DNA of 64,000 nt from Hymenobacter lapidiphilus (GCF_003417065.2 NZ_QVLT01000007.1:95337-159336), one strand, 5' to 3'; counted from the stretch's first letter, positions 16,459-25,411 are shown. Translations and numbers: made by a program. Notes: generated from the letters alone by a model not told the origin.

Positions 16459-17904
16459 GTGCAACTCTTGGATTCGCGTTTGGTACGCTGGGTGGCGCGA
16501 AACTGGTGGGGGCTACTGGCAACTGGCGTGGGGTTGGGCTTGCTGCCGCTGCTACTGCTGTGTTATTACAACCAGCCGTACTCCGATGATTTCTCGTTCA
16601 CTTCAGATGTTGAAGCTTACGGGTTCTGGGGTGCCCAAAAGCAATTATTTACCAATTGGTCGGGCCGCTACTTTACCAATTGGCTGCAACTGGTCGGGAA
16701 CCCATTAAACCACCGCTGGCTGCGAGGAGTACAGTTGACCGCCGTTATCGGCCAGCTGCTACGGATAGCAGTCCTGTATGCCGCGATACGCCTACTAACC
16801 GGGCGGCAGCTACGCTGCCGCGATGCCGGCCTGCTGGCGGCGGGCCTGGCGTTGGTTTACAGTAGCATAGTCCCTTCCACATTTTCGGCGCTTTACTATT
16901 TCACCGAAGTAGTGGTATACCATGTTCCAGCGTGGCTGCTGCTTTTGGTACCGCTCACCGTCGACCGTTTTCAGCGGGCCCAAAGCCGCGGGCAACGGCT
17001 TACCTGGGGCCTGCTGTGCGGGTTGGGCACGGTCGCCGTTGCCGGTTCCAATGAACTGACTATCATACTATTATTCTTAATAATAGCACTAGGAACCGGG
17101 CTGAGCCTATGGCGCCGGCAGTGGGCCAGCGCCCGCGTGTGGGTGGCACTGGGAACTTTGCTGGCTGTTGCCGGCGCGGTAGCAGTTTTCGCCCCCGGTA
17201 ACGTTTCGCGTTTGACCCTGGACAACTCCTTGCGGCCGATAAGCTCCTTTTGGGAAGGGCTGGCCCGCGTGAATGTCCTACTGCGCTATTTATTCACCAG
17301 CCCTGCTTTCCTTGTGATTCCGGCCTTCGTATTGCTATTGCGCCCAATAGCGGCCCAGGTAGCGCCGGCCCGGCCGCCGGGCCTGCGAATACCGCTGCTG
17401 CTCAGTGCGGCGGTACTCATAGCTGGCGTGGTGTTGGGCACACTACCTTACGCCCTGACGTGGTCACGCGTACCACTCATTCCGCGGGCGACTAACATCA
17501 TACTGTGGTGGTGGCTACTGGGGTGGCTAGTTGCCGGCTGGGCCAGCCTGCCAGCTCTCCCCACGGTAATCATGCCCTTACCGGCCGCGATACGCGGGCT
17601 GGTAGGCGGCGTGCTGTTCATAATAGTGTTTACGGCCAGCAGCCACGCCTACCTGGACTTACGGTACGAAGCGCCGGCATTTGCCCGCCAATGGCAGTCT
17701 CGCTTCGCGGCGCTGCAACGGGCGGGCCGGGTGCCGCACGGCCAGCTAACGCTTCCGCCGCAGCCAACGCTCATCAACCGGCAGATAATTATGCCCCCTA
17801 TCGGTATATCAGAAGATCCAGCTTACGGCATCAACACCCGGCTGGCGACGTGGTTCGGCCTCGATTCCGTGCGCGTTGCGGCCCCGCTTATTCTGCTCCG
17901 TTAA
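16459..17904 (+). CDS. Polytopic membrane protein, DUF6056-like
   Basis: 481 residues from a GTG. At least ten hydrophobic segments are spread over its length. The first loop holds YNQPYSDDFSFTSDVEAYGF followed by NWSGRYFTNWLQL. Known: a 'PYSDDF ... W.GRY' first loop is characteristic of DUF6056-type membrane proteins and recalls the DD/DE motif in the first loop of GT-C glycosyltransferases. Inference: it may transfer a lipid-linked sugar, but nothing here proves it. It is flanked by hemE (162 bases upstream) and the convergent heptose kinase gene. Confidence 0.75.
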   Translation: MQLLDSRLVRWVARNWWGLLATGVGLGLLPLLLLCYYNQPYSDDFSFTSDVEAYGFWGAQKQLFTNWSGRYFTNWLQLVGNPLNHRWLRGVQLTAVIGQLLRIAVLYAAIRLLTGRQLRCRDAGLLAAGLALVYSSIVPSTFSALYYFTEVVVYHVPAWLLLLVPLTVDRFQRAQSRGQRLTWGLLCGLGTVAVAGSNELTIILLFLIIALGTGLSLWRRQWASARVWVALGTLLAVAGAVAVFAPGNVSRLTLDNSLRPISSFWEGLARVNVLLRYLFTSPAFLVIPAFVLLLRPIAAQVAPARPPGLRIPLLLSAAVLIAGVVLGTLPYALTWSRVPLIPRATNIILWWWLLGWLVAGWASLPALPTVIMPLPAAIRGLVGGVLFIIVFTASSHAYLDLRYEAPAFARQWQSRFAALQRAGRVPHGQLTLPPQPTLINRQIIMPPIGISEDPAYGINTRLATWFGLDSVRVAAPLILLR

Positions 17905-18105
17905 ATTTTACTGAGCGCGCTTGCTAGCTCTGCAGCCGCCTTTGTCGCGGCCAAAATGGGTCTGCTCCCAGCAGCAACACTGCTTTCCCAACCAAGAAGC
18001 ATCGACGGCGATGTTCAGCTTCCAATCGGTTGAAAGTTTACTGAACCTATTCCGTCTTTCGAGCACGTCGCGCATCAAGCGAGAATGCGGGCATGTTTCT
18101 ACTCA

Positions 18106-19122
18106 CTACCAGCTAAGCGCTACTTCATCCGCTTCGGTTAGCAGCTTCTGCTTCTCAATAGGCACCACGCCCACCTGCTCGCAAACGAGGCCGCCGCCCA
18201 GGTTGGCCAGCGCGGCAGTGGCCGCAACCGGCAGGCTCAGGGCCACGCACAGGGCGGCGATGCTGATAACCGTGTCGCCGGCACCCGATACGTCGGAGAT
18301 AGTGCGCAGGTGAGCCGGCAAGTAGGTTTTCTGCCCGGCTTGCTGGGCAAATACGCCGTGTTCCGACAGCGTAACAAGCACCGTATCGGGCTGTAGCAGC
18401 TCGCGTAGCCGGGCCACGGCCGCCTCGAAACCGGCCCGGTCGGTGGTCGGGTCGCCGAATTCGAGCTTGAGGCCCTCGCGCAACTCCTTCAGATTGGGTT
18501 TGAACAGGGTGCAGTGCTGGTAAGCCAGAAAGTTCTTCTTCTTGGGGTCGACCACCGTGGGCACGCCCCGCTCGCGGGCCAGGCCGATGAAGTGGCGGAT
18601 GTTGTTTTCGGTGAGCACGCCCTTGTCGTAATCCTCGAAAATCACCACATCAGCCCGCGTTAGCAGCTGCACGAAACGGGCCGTCAGGGCTTCGTTTTCG
18701 GTGGCGTCGAGGTCGGTTTCCACTTCCGAGTCGATGCGCAGCAGCTGCTGGCCCTGGGCCAGGATACGCTGCTTAACCGTAGTGGGGCGGGTGCCGGAGC
18801 GCACGATTCCCTCGGCCGATAGCCCGTTTATTGCCAGCCTTTCCAGCAGCTGGTCGCCGCCCGTGTCTTCTCCAATCAGGGCGCACAGCAGCGGCGTGGC
18901 CCCCAGCGCCTGCACGTTGAGCGCCACGTTGGCGGCCCCGCCCAGGCGCTGCTCAGTGCGGCTCACGTTCACGACCGGCACCGGAGCCTCGGGCGAGAGC
19001 CGCACCGAGCGGCCCCACACGTAGGCGTCGAGCATCACATCGCCCACGATAAGCACGGTCAGCTGGTTGAAAGCGGCAAACAAGTCGGGCAGCGAGGCGG
19101 GCGGCAGGGCAGTAGCGGGCAT
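18106..19122 (-). CDS. rfaE1: D-glycero-beta-D-manno-heptose-7-phosphate kinase
   Basis: 338 residues from the ATG at 19122. A ribokinase/PfkB-family kinase: LIVGDVMLDAYVWGRSVRLS, SPEAPVPVVNVSRTEQRLGG, GAANVALNVQALGATPLLCA, VVIFEDYDKGVLTENNI, the PfkB signature DVSGAGDTVISIAALCVAL with the catalytic Asp, and GLVCEQVGVVP. Known: it phosphorylates heptose-7-phosphate at C1 for ADP-heptose and LPS core synthesis. The cytidylyl/adenylyltransferase half of HldE is absent, so a separate rfaE2 is expected elsewhere. It follows the aminotransferase gene, with a long inverted repeat between them. Confidence 0.94.
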   Translation of the reverse strand: MPATALPPASLPDLFAAFNQLTVLIVGDVMLDAYVWGRSVRLSPEAPVPVVNVSRTEQRLGGAANVALNVQALGATPLLCALIGEDTGGDQLLERLAINGLSAEGIVRSGTRPTTVKQRILAQGQQLLRIDSEVETDLDATENEALTARFVQLLTRADVVIFEDYDKGVLTENNIRHFIGLARERGVPTVVDPKKKNFLAYQHCTLFKPNLKELREGLKLEFGDPTTDRAGFEAAVARLRELLQPDTVLVTLSEHGVFAQQAGQKTYLPAHLRTISDVSGAGDTVISIAALCVALSLPVAATAALANLGGGLVCEQVGVVPIEKQKLLTEADEVALSW

Positions 19123-19148
19123 CAAAAACAGAATCTGGTAAGAAGCCG

Positions 19149-19156
19149 CAAAGATA
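19149..19156 (-). promoter_or_regulatory. Possible -7 box of rfaE1
   Basis: TATCTTTG on the minus strand fits TAnnTTTG, 26 nt before the ATG, and directly abuts the arm of the inverted repeat at 19158-19249. The -33 region would lie inside the repeat arm and does not match TTTG. Confidence 0.35.
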
Positions 19157-19157
19157 G

Positions 19158-19249
19158 GCTGTAGCGCGAAGCTCCAGCTTCGCGTATCGTTGAACGGTGT
19201 CCTTTGGGAGTCAGCAATGACACGCGAAGCTGGAGCTTCGCGCTACAGC
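19158..19249. repeat. REP-like inverted repeat, family C
   Basis: A perfect 28-bp arm, GCTGTAGCGCGAAGCTCCAG... (19158-19185), has its complement at 19222-19249. Each arm is itself palindromic (CGCGAAGCT-CC-AGCTTCGCG). The loop contains ATCGTTGAACGG. The right arm ends one base before the stop codon of the aminotransferase gene. Confidence 0.8.
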
Positions 19250-19250
19250 C

Positions 19251-20477
19251 TCACTTCAGCTTGGCCAACGAAACCTTGATCCGCTCGAAAGCCTCGCGGA
19301 GCTTATCATCGGCGGCGGCAGTACTGAAGCGCAGGCAGTCGGGGGCTCCGAAGGCGGCCCCATCGACGGCGGCCACGTGGGCATCGTTGAGCAGATACAT
19401 GGCCAGGTCGGCGGCCGTAGCAATGGTTTCGCCGGTGGCTGTGGTGCGGCCGAAGCAGCCGCTTACCTCGGGGAACAGGTAGAAGGCGCCGCTGGGTACG
19501 TTGGTGCGGAAGCCAGGAATATCCTTCACCAACTCCAGCACCAGGTCGCGGCGGCGGCGGTAAGCGGCTACCATTTCGTCGGCTGAGGCGCGGCCGCCCT
19601 CCAGGGCCGCAATGCTGGCTCGTTGGGCAATCGAGCAGGTGCCGGAGGTAATCTGGCTCTGGATTTTCTCGCAGGCGGCGGCAATTTCGCGCCGGGCGGC
19701 CAGGTAGCCCACCCGCCAGCCGGTCATGGCGTACCCCTTCGAGAAGCCGTTGACGGTAATCACCTGGTCTTTTACCTCCTCAAACTGCGCCAGGCTCACG
19801 TGCTCACCCACGAAGTTGATGTATTCGTAAATTTCGTCGGCCAGCACATGAATGTGGGGATGGCGGGCCACCACGGCGGCCAGCGCGGCCAGCTCTTCGC
19901 GGCTGAAAACGGCCCCGGTGGGGTTGCAGGGCGAAGAATACATGATAAGCCGGGTGCGGGGCGTAATGGCAGCCTCCACCTGCGCGGCCGTCACCTTGTA
20001 GTCGTTTTCCAAGGCGCCAGTCAGCGGCACGCTCACGCCGTCGGCCAGCCGCACCATCTCCTCGTAGCTCACCCAATAAGGCGAAAACACCAGCACTTCA
20101 TCGCCCGGATTAATCAAGCTGAGCACCACGTTGGCCAGCGCCTGCTTGGCGCCGGTGCTCACCACGATGTTCTCGGGCAGGTAGTCCAGCTGGTTGTCGC
20201 GCCGGAACTTGTCGCAGATAGCCTGCCGAAGCTCTGGGTAGCCAGGTACCGGCGTGTAGAAGGTGTAGCCCTCATCCAGCGCCTGCTTGGCGGCGTCCTT
20301 GATGTACTGGGGTGTCTGAAAATCAGGTTCTCCAAAGCTCAGGCTAATTACATCGACGCCCTCGGCCGCCAGCGCCCGGGCCTTCTTGGCCATGGCAATG
20401 GTTTGCGACTCCTGCATGGCATTGATGCGGTCGGAGAGAACAAGCGGGGCACGGTCGGTGGCAGCAGCTGCAGACAT
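19251..20477 (-). CDS. Class I pyridoxal-phosphate aminotransferase, aspartate type
   Basis: 408 residues from the ATG at 20477 (MSAAAATDRAPLVLSDRI); an upstream ATG would add 15 residues. Fold type I aminotransferase: INAMQESQTIAMAKKARAL, DVISLSFGEPDFQTP, YTPVPGYPELRQAI, STGAKQALANVVLSL, YSSPCNPTGAVFS with NPTG, LADEIYEYINF, and the PLP-lysine region NGFSKGYAMTGWRVGYLAA. Known: it swaps the amino group between aspartate and 2-oxoglutarate, sometimes with prephenate. The Bacteroidota members are usually annotated as AspB-type. Family C and B inverted repeats flank both ends of the gene. Confidence 0.93.
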   Translation of the reverse strand: MSAAAATDRAPLVLSDRINAMQESQTIAMAKKARALAAEGVDVISLSFGEPDFQTPQYIKDAAKQALDEGYTFYTPVPGYPELRQAICDKFRRDNQLDYLPENIVVSTGAKQALANVVLSLINPGDEVLVFSPYWVSYEEMVRLADGVSVPLTGALENDYKVTAAQVEAAITPRTRLIMYSSPCNPTGAVFSREELAALAAVVARHPHIHVLADEIYEYINFVGEHVSLAQFEEVKDQVITVNGFSKGYAMTGWRVGYLAARREIAAACEKIQSQITSGTCSIAQRASIAALEGGRASADEMVAAYRRRRDLVLELVKDIPGFRTNVPSGAFYLFPEVSGCFGRTTATGETIATAADLAMYLLNDAHVAAVDGAAFGAPDCLRFSTAAADDKLREAFERIKVSLAKLK

Positions 20478-20526
20478 AATCGGGGCTTGATTTGGGTGGA
20501 AAGGTAAAGGTAGAACTGGCAAGCTA

Positions 20527-20664
20527 GAACGTCATGCTGAGCGAAGGCGGAGCCGGAGCCGAAGTATCTCTACCGCTTCGTTGCAACGCCAATCAGCCGA
20601 CAGGTTTAGCATTGCGGTAGAGATGCTTCGGCTCCGCTCCGCCTTCGCTCAGCATGACACGTTC
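20527..20664. repeat. REP-like inverted repeat, family B (copy 1)
   Basis: Left arm 20527-20576 begins GAACGTCATGCTGAGCGAAG and ends TATCTCTACCGC; right arm 20614-20664 is its near-complement, ending GCTCAGCATGACACGTTC. The loop starts TTCGTTGCAACG. The right arm stops 4 bases before the glycosyltransferase stop codon. Confidence 0.8.
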
Positions 20665-20668
20665 TTTC

Positions 20669-22672
20669 CTACTCCTCCCGGCCCAGCTGGCGCAGGCACT
20701 GGGCCATAATGCGCCAGTCGGTGGCGGGGTGGTAGTCTTTGGCGTAGAGCAGCTCCAGGCGGCGGCGGGTGGTTTCGGTGAGCGGGGCGGCGGCGCGCAC
20801 GGCATCGGCGGGCGAGAGGATGGCGCGGGCCGCGGTTTGGGGCGCGGCGGCATGGCGCAGGCCCACCCAGGTGCGCGAGCCCACCAGCACCCGCAGGCAG
20901 TTGCGCAGGAAACCGGCTTTGCGCTGCGCAAACCACACCAGCACCGGGCTCAGCACCAACAGCAACAGGCTACTGAGGATGTCGAGCAGGCGCTTGTTGC
21001 GCACCTGTTCGGGGCGGAACAGGTTGAGTGTGATGTCGAGGGCGTAATAGTCGCCGGGCGAATCTTTACCGGAGCTGCCGATGATGTACTGGCTGCCGGG
21101 GGGCAGGATTTTGAAGGCTACCGGCGGGTGCTGGGGCAAGCCGGCCATCAGTCCGATAATCTGGCTGGCGGGCAGGTCGCGACCACAGAAAACCAGTTCA
21201 TCGAGCCCGTAGATGCGGATAATGTCTTCCAGCTGACGCAATTCCCCCAGCAAATCGTCGGGCGGCGGCGCGGTAATTTCAGCGGCAGCCGAAACGGTGG
21301 CAGCGGGCTCAATGTAGCCGATGACGCGGGCCGGCACGGCGGCCTGCTCCAGCAGCTGGCGCACCCGGCGGCTTTCCTCGGCCGAGCCCACGATGCCCAC
21401 GTTTTTCTGCTGACTCTCACTCAGGCCGAAGCGGCGGTAGCGCACGAAGTTGCCCGCCGCCCGGCGCAGCAGCAGCGCCGCCACGGCCCACACTCCGCCC
21501 AGCAGAATCAGGGCCTTCGAGAAGCGCCAGGCATCCAGAAAGTTACTCAGGGCCGAAATCAGCAGCGTGCCCACCACGATGCCGCGCACCAACCGTCCGG
21601 CCCGGAACGGCCGGTCGTAGGCCCCACTCAGGAAGGCGGAACCCAGCCACACGGCAATATAAGCGGGCACCGCCACCAGCATATACTGCTCGGGGTAGGG
21701 CTCGCGCACGTACTTGTGGTTCAGCTCCCAGTATGTTTTGAGCACGTACATGCCCGCGTAAATCAGGCCGGCGTCGAGCAGCACCGGGGCGGCGCGCAGC
21801 AGCAGCCGCTGGGCCACCGCCGCACCCGCCCGCAGCCAGATGGCCGCGTTTATCAGCACCGAAAACGTGCCCGCCCGCCCGGGAGCGAAGTGCTTGCGGG
21901 CAAAAATCACCATCGCCCGGTAAAATACGAACACGTAGTTGACGCTCGTGCGCTTCGTGCTCTCACCCTTATAGTGGATGATGCGGGTGCCGGGATAGTA
22001 GAAATTCTGCCAGCCGCCCTGCCTGAGCCGGTACGAGAGGTCGATGTCCTCGCCGTACATAAAGTAGTCCTCATCCAGCAGCCCCACCTCGGCCAACGCT
22101 GCTTGGCGCATGAGCATAAAGGCCCCGCTGAGCACCTCGATTTCGTGGGTTTCGTCGGGGCTGAGGAAGCCCAGGTGGTAGCGGCCGAAGCGCCGCGACT
22201 TCGGAAACAGCCGCGCCAGCCCGAATATCTTATAAAAGGCCACGGCCGGCGTGGGCAGGCCGCGCTTGCTTTCGGGCAGAAACCGGCCCTGTCCGTCGAG
22301 CATTTTCACGCCCAGCCCGCCGCAGCGCGGGTGCTGGTCCATGAACTCGCAACACAGCCGGAAGGTGTCTTCCTCCACCACCGTATCGGGGTTGAGCAGC
22401 AGCACGTATTCGCCCTTGGCTACGCGCAGGGCCTGGTTGTTAGCCTTCGCGAAGCCCGGGTTGTCGTGGTTGGCGATGAGGATAACCTCCGGAAACCGGG
22501 CCCGTACCATGGCCACCGAGCCGTCCACCGAGTTGTTATCGACCACAAATACCTCCAGCGGCCGGCCCAGCTTCTCGCCCGCCCGCCGCACCGACAGCAG
22601 CGCCTGCTCCAGAAAGTAGCAGACGTTGTAGTTGACGATAATGACGGACAGGGCAACTTCTTCGGGCGGCAC
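20669..22672 (-). CDS. GT2 glycosyltransferase fused to membrane glycosylphosphotransferase-like region
   Basis: 667 residues from a GTG at 22672. Residues about 8-240 are a GT-A family 2 domain: SVIIVNYNVCYFLEQALLSV, VVDNNSVDGSVAMV, NPGFAKANNQALRVAKGEY, LLLNPDTVV (metal-binding D), FMYGEDIDLSYRLRQGGW. Residues about 265-430 hold several membrane segments. Residues about 440-570 resemble the nucleotide-binding-like middle part of polyprenyl glycosylphosphotransferases (NVGIVGSAEESRRVRQLLEQ, LDELVFCGRDLP). A final membrane segment and about 110 residues follow, without the KxxLDxxxAxxxxxxxxP-to-catalytic region of a complete WbaP-type transferase. Inference: surface polysaccharide synthesis at the inner membrane. 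The gene follows recR after a terminator. Confidence 0.82.
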   Translation of the reverse strand: MPPEEVALSVIIVNYNVCYFLEQALLSVRRAGEKLGRPLEVFVVDNNSVDGSVAMVRARFPEVILIANHDNPGFAKANNQALRVAKGEYVLLLNPDTVVEEDTFRLCCEFMDQHPRCGGLGVKMLDGQGRFLPESKRGLPTPAVAFYKIFGLARLFPKSRRFGRYHLGFLSPDETHEIEVLSGAFMLMRQAALAEVGLLDEDYFMYGEDIDLSYRLRQGGWQNFYYPGTRIIHYKGESTKRTSVNYVFVFYRAMVIFARKHFAPGRAGTFSVLINAAIWLRAGAAVAQRLLLRAAPVLLDAGLIYAGMYVLKTYWELNHKYVREPYPEQYMLVAVPAYIAVWLGSAFLSGAYDRPFRAGRLVRGIVVGTLLISALSNFLDAWRFSKALILLGGVWAVAALLLRRAAGNFVRYRRFGLSESQQKNVGIVGSAEESRRVRQLLEQAAVPARVIGYIEPAATVSAAAEITAPPPDDLLGELRQLEDIIRIYGLDELVFCGRDLPASQIIGLMAGLPQHPPVAFKILPPGSQYIIGSSGKDSPGDYYALDITLNLFRPEQVRNKRLLDILSSLLLLVLSPVLVWFAQRKAGFLRNCLRVLVGSRTWVGLRHAAAPQTAARAILSPADAVRAAAPLTETTRRRLELLYAKDYHPATDWRIMAQCLRQLGREE

Positions 22673-22728
22673 GGAGCGGAGCGTCGGCGGTGAGGGCAGC
22701 GAAAGTTACGCAGAAGGGAGTTTGGAGG

Positions 22729-22796
22729 AAGGGATAAAAGGATGGGGGACGAAAGACTACATGTGAAGTCCTTCATCCCCCATCCTTTTATCCCTT
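22729..22796 (-). terminator. Hairpin terminator after recR
   Basis: AAGGGATAAAAGGATGGGGG... (22729-22749) pairs perfectly over 21 bp with 22776-22796. It lies 6 bases past the recR stop codon and before the glycosyltransferase start. There is no long T run, but the stem is very stable. Confidence 0.65.
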
Positions 22797-22802
22797 ATCC
22801 AA

Positions 22803-23417
22803 TCAAAGCGCCTGGCGCTGGCGGTCGATAATGCTGCGGCCGAGGGTGATTTCGTCGGCGTACTCCAGCTCGCCGCCCATCGGGATGCCGCGGGCGATGG
22901 TGCTGAGATGCAGCTCGGGCTGGTCGCGCAGCTTGCGCGAGAGGTAAAAGGCCGTGGTGTCGCCTTCCATCGTGGGGCTGATGGCCAGGATTACTTCCCG
23001 GATTTCGGTGCCCTCGCGCGTGACGCGCTCCAGCAGCGAGTCGATGTTGAGGTCGCCGGGGCCAATGCCTTCAATGGGCGAAATGACGCCGCCCAGCACG
23101 TGGTACATGCCCTGATACTGGGCCGTGTTTTCGATGGCAATTACGTCGCGGATGTCGGACACCACGCACACCGTGCTCTGGTCGCGCAGGTGGTTGGCGC
23201 AAATGGCGCACTCGGCCGTGTCGGAAATATTGTGGCAAGTGTCGCAGTAGCGAATCTCGAAGCGCATTTTGGCCAGCGCCTCGGCCAGCGAGGCCGTGAT
23301 ATCGGTTTCGGCCTTCAGTAGGTGCAGGACCAGCCGCAGGGCCGTCTTCTTACCCACCCCCGGCAGCTTCGAGAGCTCCCCGACGGCGTTTTCAATTAGC
23401 TTGGAAGGAAACTCCAT
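22803..23417 (-). CDS. recR: Recombination mediator RecR
   Basis: 204 residues, the usual length. Helix-hairpin-helix [20 protein letters not shown] at the N-terminus; four-cysteine zinc finger in [17 protein letters not shown] at residues about 57-73; Toprim core [14 protein letters not shown] with [17 protein letters not shown]-terminal [20 protein letters not shown]. Known: RecR works with RecO and RecF to load RecA onto single-stranded gaps. It lies 85 bases after clpS on the same strand, with AGCT-type repeats between them. Confidence 0.96.
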   Translation of the reverse strand: MEFPSKLIENAVGELSKLPGVGKKTALRLVLHLLKAETDITASLAEALAKMRFEIRYCDTCHNISDTAECAICANHLRDQSTVCVVSDIRDVIAIENTAQYQGMYHVLGGVISPIEGIGPGDLNIDSLLERVTREGTEIREVILAISPTMEGDTTAFYLSRKLRDQPELHLSTIARGIPMGGELEYADEITLGRSIIDRQRQAL

Positions 23418-23419
23418 GT

Positions 23420-23502
23420 AGTTCGCTATTAGCTGAAATCTGTTAGCCTTTTTCGCCCTCTACTCCCGCAGAAAGCTATCAGCTATTAGCTGTCAGCTCA
23501 AA
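23420..23502. repeat. AGCT/TTAG-type degenerate repeats between clpS and recR
   Basis: TTCGCTATTAGCTGAAATCT, GTTAGCC, then GAAAGCTATCAGCTATTAGC and TGTCAGCTC. These are direct and inverted copies of the unit seen after marC and elsewhere. The stretch runs from the recR start to the clpS stop. Confidence 0.5.
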
Positions 23503-23784
23503 TTAGAGTATGTCGGCCGAAATGCCACGGTCGTGGATGGCGGTGCACATGCCGGCCAACTCGTCGTAGCTGCCGTGCTTGACGGTGCACTGGCCTTTGT
23601 AATGGATAAGCAGCGTGCATTGCTCGGCCTGCTCGGGCTGGTGCCCGCACACGTCGACCAGGGTTTTGATAACGTGGTCGAAGGTATTATGGTCGTCGTT
23701 GTACACGATGAGGTCGCGCACATCAGTCGTCTTTTCCAGGAGCAGAACGTCCTCGTCGTACTCGATTAGCGGGTTGCTGTTCAT
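23503..23784 (-). CDS. clpS: ClpS adaptor of the Clp protease
   Basis: 93 residues from the ATG at 23784. Core: LIVYNDDHNTFDHVIKTLVD (the NDDxxT/H substrate-binding segment), VCGHQPEQAEQCTLLIHYKG, KHGSYDELAGM. Known: ClpS brings N-degron proteins to ClpA/ClpC-ClpP. A longer in-frame start would add 52 residues that include no domain. A TATTTTTG box lies 4 nt before this ATG, which supports it. It is the first gene of a clpS-recR unit, divergent from the gene at 23979. Confidence 0.93.
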   Translation of the reverse strand: MNSNPLIEYDEDVLLLEKTTDVRDLIVYNDDHNTFDHVIKTLVDVCGHQPEQAEQCTLLIHYKGQCTVKHGSYDELAGMCTAIHDRGISADIL

Positions 23785-23788
23785 GGCA

Positions 23789-23796
23789 CAAAAATA
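23789..23796 (-). promoter_or_regulatory. -7 box of clpS, leaderless geometry
   Basis: TATTTTTG on the minus strand matches TAnnTTTG and ends 4 nt before the clpS ATG, the same spacing as in recQ. A clear -33 element is not seen. Confidence 0.5.
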
Positions 23797-23978
23797 CGAA
23801 AAACCGGCCAGAAAACTGGCTACTACGCCCTTGGCAGCCGGGTATAACAGGGCGGCACGCCGATTCGTTTCCGGGTTCCGTAAAAGAGTATCGACGAAGC
23901 CTCCGCAGAGGTTTTGTGGCTCCTGCGAAGGCCTCGGCAACTTTTAATTCGTCAATTTTATTTTTTTAATTGAAACCA

Positions 23979-24536
23979 ATGCCCGTTCCGTCCGCCGATT
24001 TCAAGCGCGCCCTCAAACAGCTTTCCGAGAAGGAAAAGGAAGCCCTGCTACTGCGGGCGGCCCGCCGCGACGCCGAGCTCTACGATACGCTCTGCTTCGA
24101 GTTGCTGCCCGACGTGGACGCGGCCACGGTGTACGAACAGGCCTCCGACCAAATACACGAGCTGTTTGCAGTGGGCGCTACCGGGCGGCTGCTCAACCGC
24201 AGCCTTACCAAAGCCCTGGGTAAGGCCGTGAAGGAAGTGGCCCGCGCCCGACGCATTACCAAGGACAAGCGTCTGGAAATCGACCTGAACCTGTACACGC
24301 TGCGCCACATTTTCGAGAACTACACCGGTCAGTTCGAAAGCCCCTATGCGGGCTTCTTTACGGCTACGGCCCGGTTGGCGGGCCGCACCACGCAGCTGGT
24401 ACAGAAAAACCTGCACGAAGACCTCTGGCTCGAATACAAAGCCGACATCGACGACTTCCTGGCCCAACTGCATGCCCGCAGCAAGAGCCGCAGCCTCAAG
24501 TTCGAGCTACCCCGCGAGCTGGTATTGGCCGACTAA
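23979..24536 (+). CDS. Conserved hypothetical cytoplasmic protein
   Basis: 185 residues from the ATG at 23979 (MPVPSADFKRALKQLSEKEK). No signal peptide or membrane segment. It is mostly alpha-helical and highly charged: LKQLSEKEKEALLLRAARRD, ELYDTLCFELLPD, ITKDKRLEIDLNLYTLRHIF, then LHEDLWLEYKADIDDFLAQL. I do not recognise a named family with certainty; proteins of this look occur as uncharacterised conserved proteins in Bacteroidota. It is divergent from clpS across about 195 bases. Confidence 0.8.
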   Translation: MPVPSADFKRALKQLSEKEKEALLLRAARRDAELYDTLCFELLPDVDAATVYEQASDQIHELFAVGATGRLLNRSLTKALGKAVKEVARARRITKDKRLEIDLNLYTLRHIFENYTGQFESPYAGFFTATARLAGRTTQLVQKNLHEDLWLEYKADIDDFLAQLHARSKSRSLKFELPRELVLAD

Positions 24537-24647
24537 TATCGGTTCGGTAAATGAGCCTGATTAGGCAGCTTATAAAAAGTTATATACTGAGCTAACAAAA
24601 AATATAAACTTTAGCATTCGCTAACAGAAAACCGTTCTGTTGCCTTA

Positions 24648-24655
24648 TACATTTG
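24648..24655 (+). promoter_or_regulatory. -7 box upstream of the lipoprotein gene
   Basis: TACATTTG matches TAnnTTTG in an AT-rich 170-base gap, 52 nt before the ATG at 24708. No clear TTTG lies 19 bases upstream. Confidence 0.4.
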
Positions 24656-24707
24656 GTTGGAATATCAAGGTGTGGTATTCTGATCCTATCATTCTCATCG
24701 TATTCAT

Positions 24708-25406
24708 ATGCGAAAACCCTTTACCCAAGTGGCGGCCGTTCTGTCGGCCGCCGTTTTGCTGTCTGGCTGCGCCGGTGGCTACCACGCCATCCAGCCCGAG
24801 CGAATTACCTCATACCAGCCGGCCGGCCCGGCCGGTGCTGCCGTGGATTTCAGCTACCGCTACAGCGCGCTACTTACCAACGGGGCCAACAAAAAGTACG
24901 TGAAGAAGGAGCGCAAGCGCGGCTACCAGATTGTGGCCGTACAACTGCGCAACAACACGGCTAACGAGTTCAACTTCTCCCGCGACTTGGAACTGACCTT
25001 CGGCGACCGGCCCATTCAGCCAGTTTCCTCCATGCAGGCATCTCAGGATCTGAAACAGGGTGTGGCCATTTATCTGCTGTATGTGCTGCTGAACTTCAAT
25101 GTTGGCACCTACACTACTGTAAATGGCCAGATAACGGAAGATAATCGAACCTTCATTCCTACTGGTCCATTCATTGCCGGCGGCAACATGCTGGGGGCCA
25201 GTGCGGCCAACAAAAACATGCGCAACGAGCTGGCCCGCTACGACCTGACCAACAAGGTGCTGCAGCCCGGCGAAACCGTGTACGGCATCGTGGCCCTGCG
25301 CGAAACTAACGTGGCTCCTCTCAAGCTCACGCTTCGCAATAGCGCGGCCACCGCTCCGGCCACTGCTCCGGCCCCGGCGGTTGTGCCCAATGCCAGCGGG
25401 CAGTAA
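24708..25406 (+). CDS. Putative lipoprotein of unknown function
   Basis: 232 residues. MRKPFTQVAAVLSAAVLLSG followed by CAGGY is a lipoprotein signal (LSGC lipobox, Cys21). The mature part has a beta-rich pattern: GAAVDFSYRYSALLTNGANK, KYVKKERKRGYQIVAVQLRN, NEFNFSRDLELTFGDRPIQP, a hydrophobic stretch IYLLYVLLNFNVGTY, and VLQPGETVYGIVALRET. The last about 20 residues are an Ala/Pro/Thr linker. The mix of 'stays the same under modification' beta strands and a central hydrophobic segment recalls DUF-type envelope lipoproteins, but I cannot name it. It is followed by a strong bidirectional terminator. Confidence 0.8.
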   Translation: MRKPFTQVAAVLSAAVLLSGCAGGYHAIQPERITSYQPAGPAGAAVDFSYRYSALLTNGANKKYVKKERKRGYQIVAVQLRNNTANEFNFSRDLELTFGDRPIQPVSSMQASQDLKQGVAIYLLYVLLNFNVGTYTTVNGQITEDNRTFIPTGPFIAGGNMLGASAANKNMRNELARYDLTNKVLQPGETVYGIVALRETNVAPLKLTLRNSAATAPATAPAPAVVPNASGQ

Positions 25407-25411
25407 ATTTT

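Noticed and set aside
17905..18105. Short minus-strand frame (about 55 codons) after rfaE1
   Set aside because: Open but without recognisable motif; Cys/Trp/Arg-rich composition is not convincing. May be a remnant, not called.
20654..22693. 679-codon open frame on the plus strand across the glycosyltransferase gene
   Set aside because: Mirror frame of a GC-rich gene with strong GT2 motifs on the minus strand; no domain or start context.
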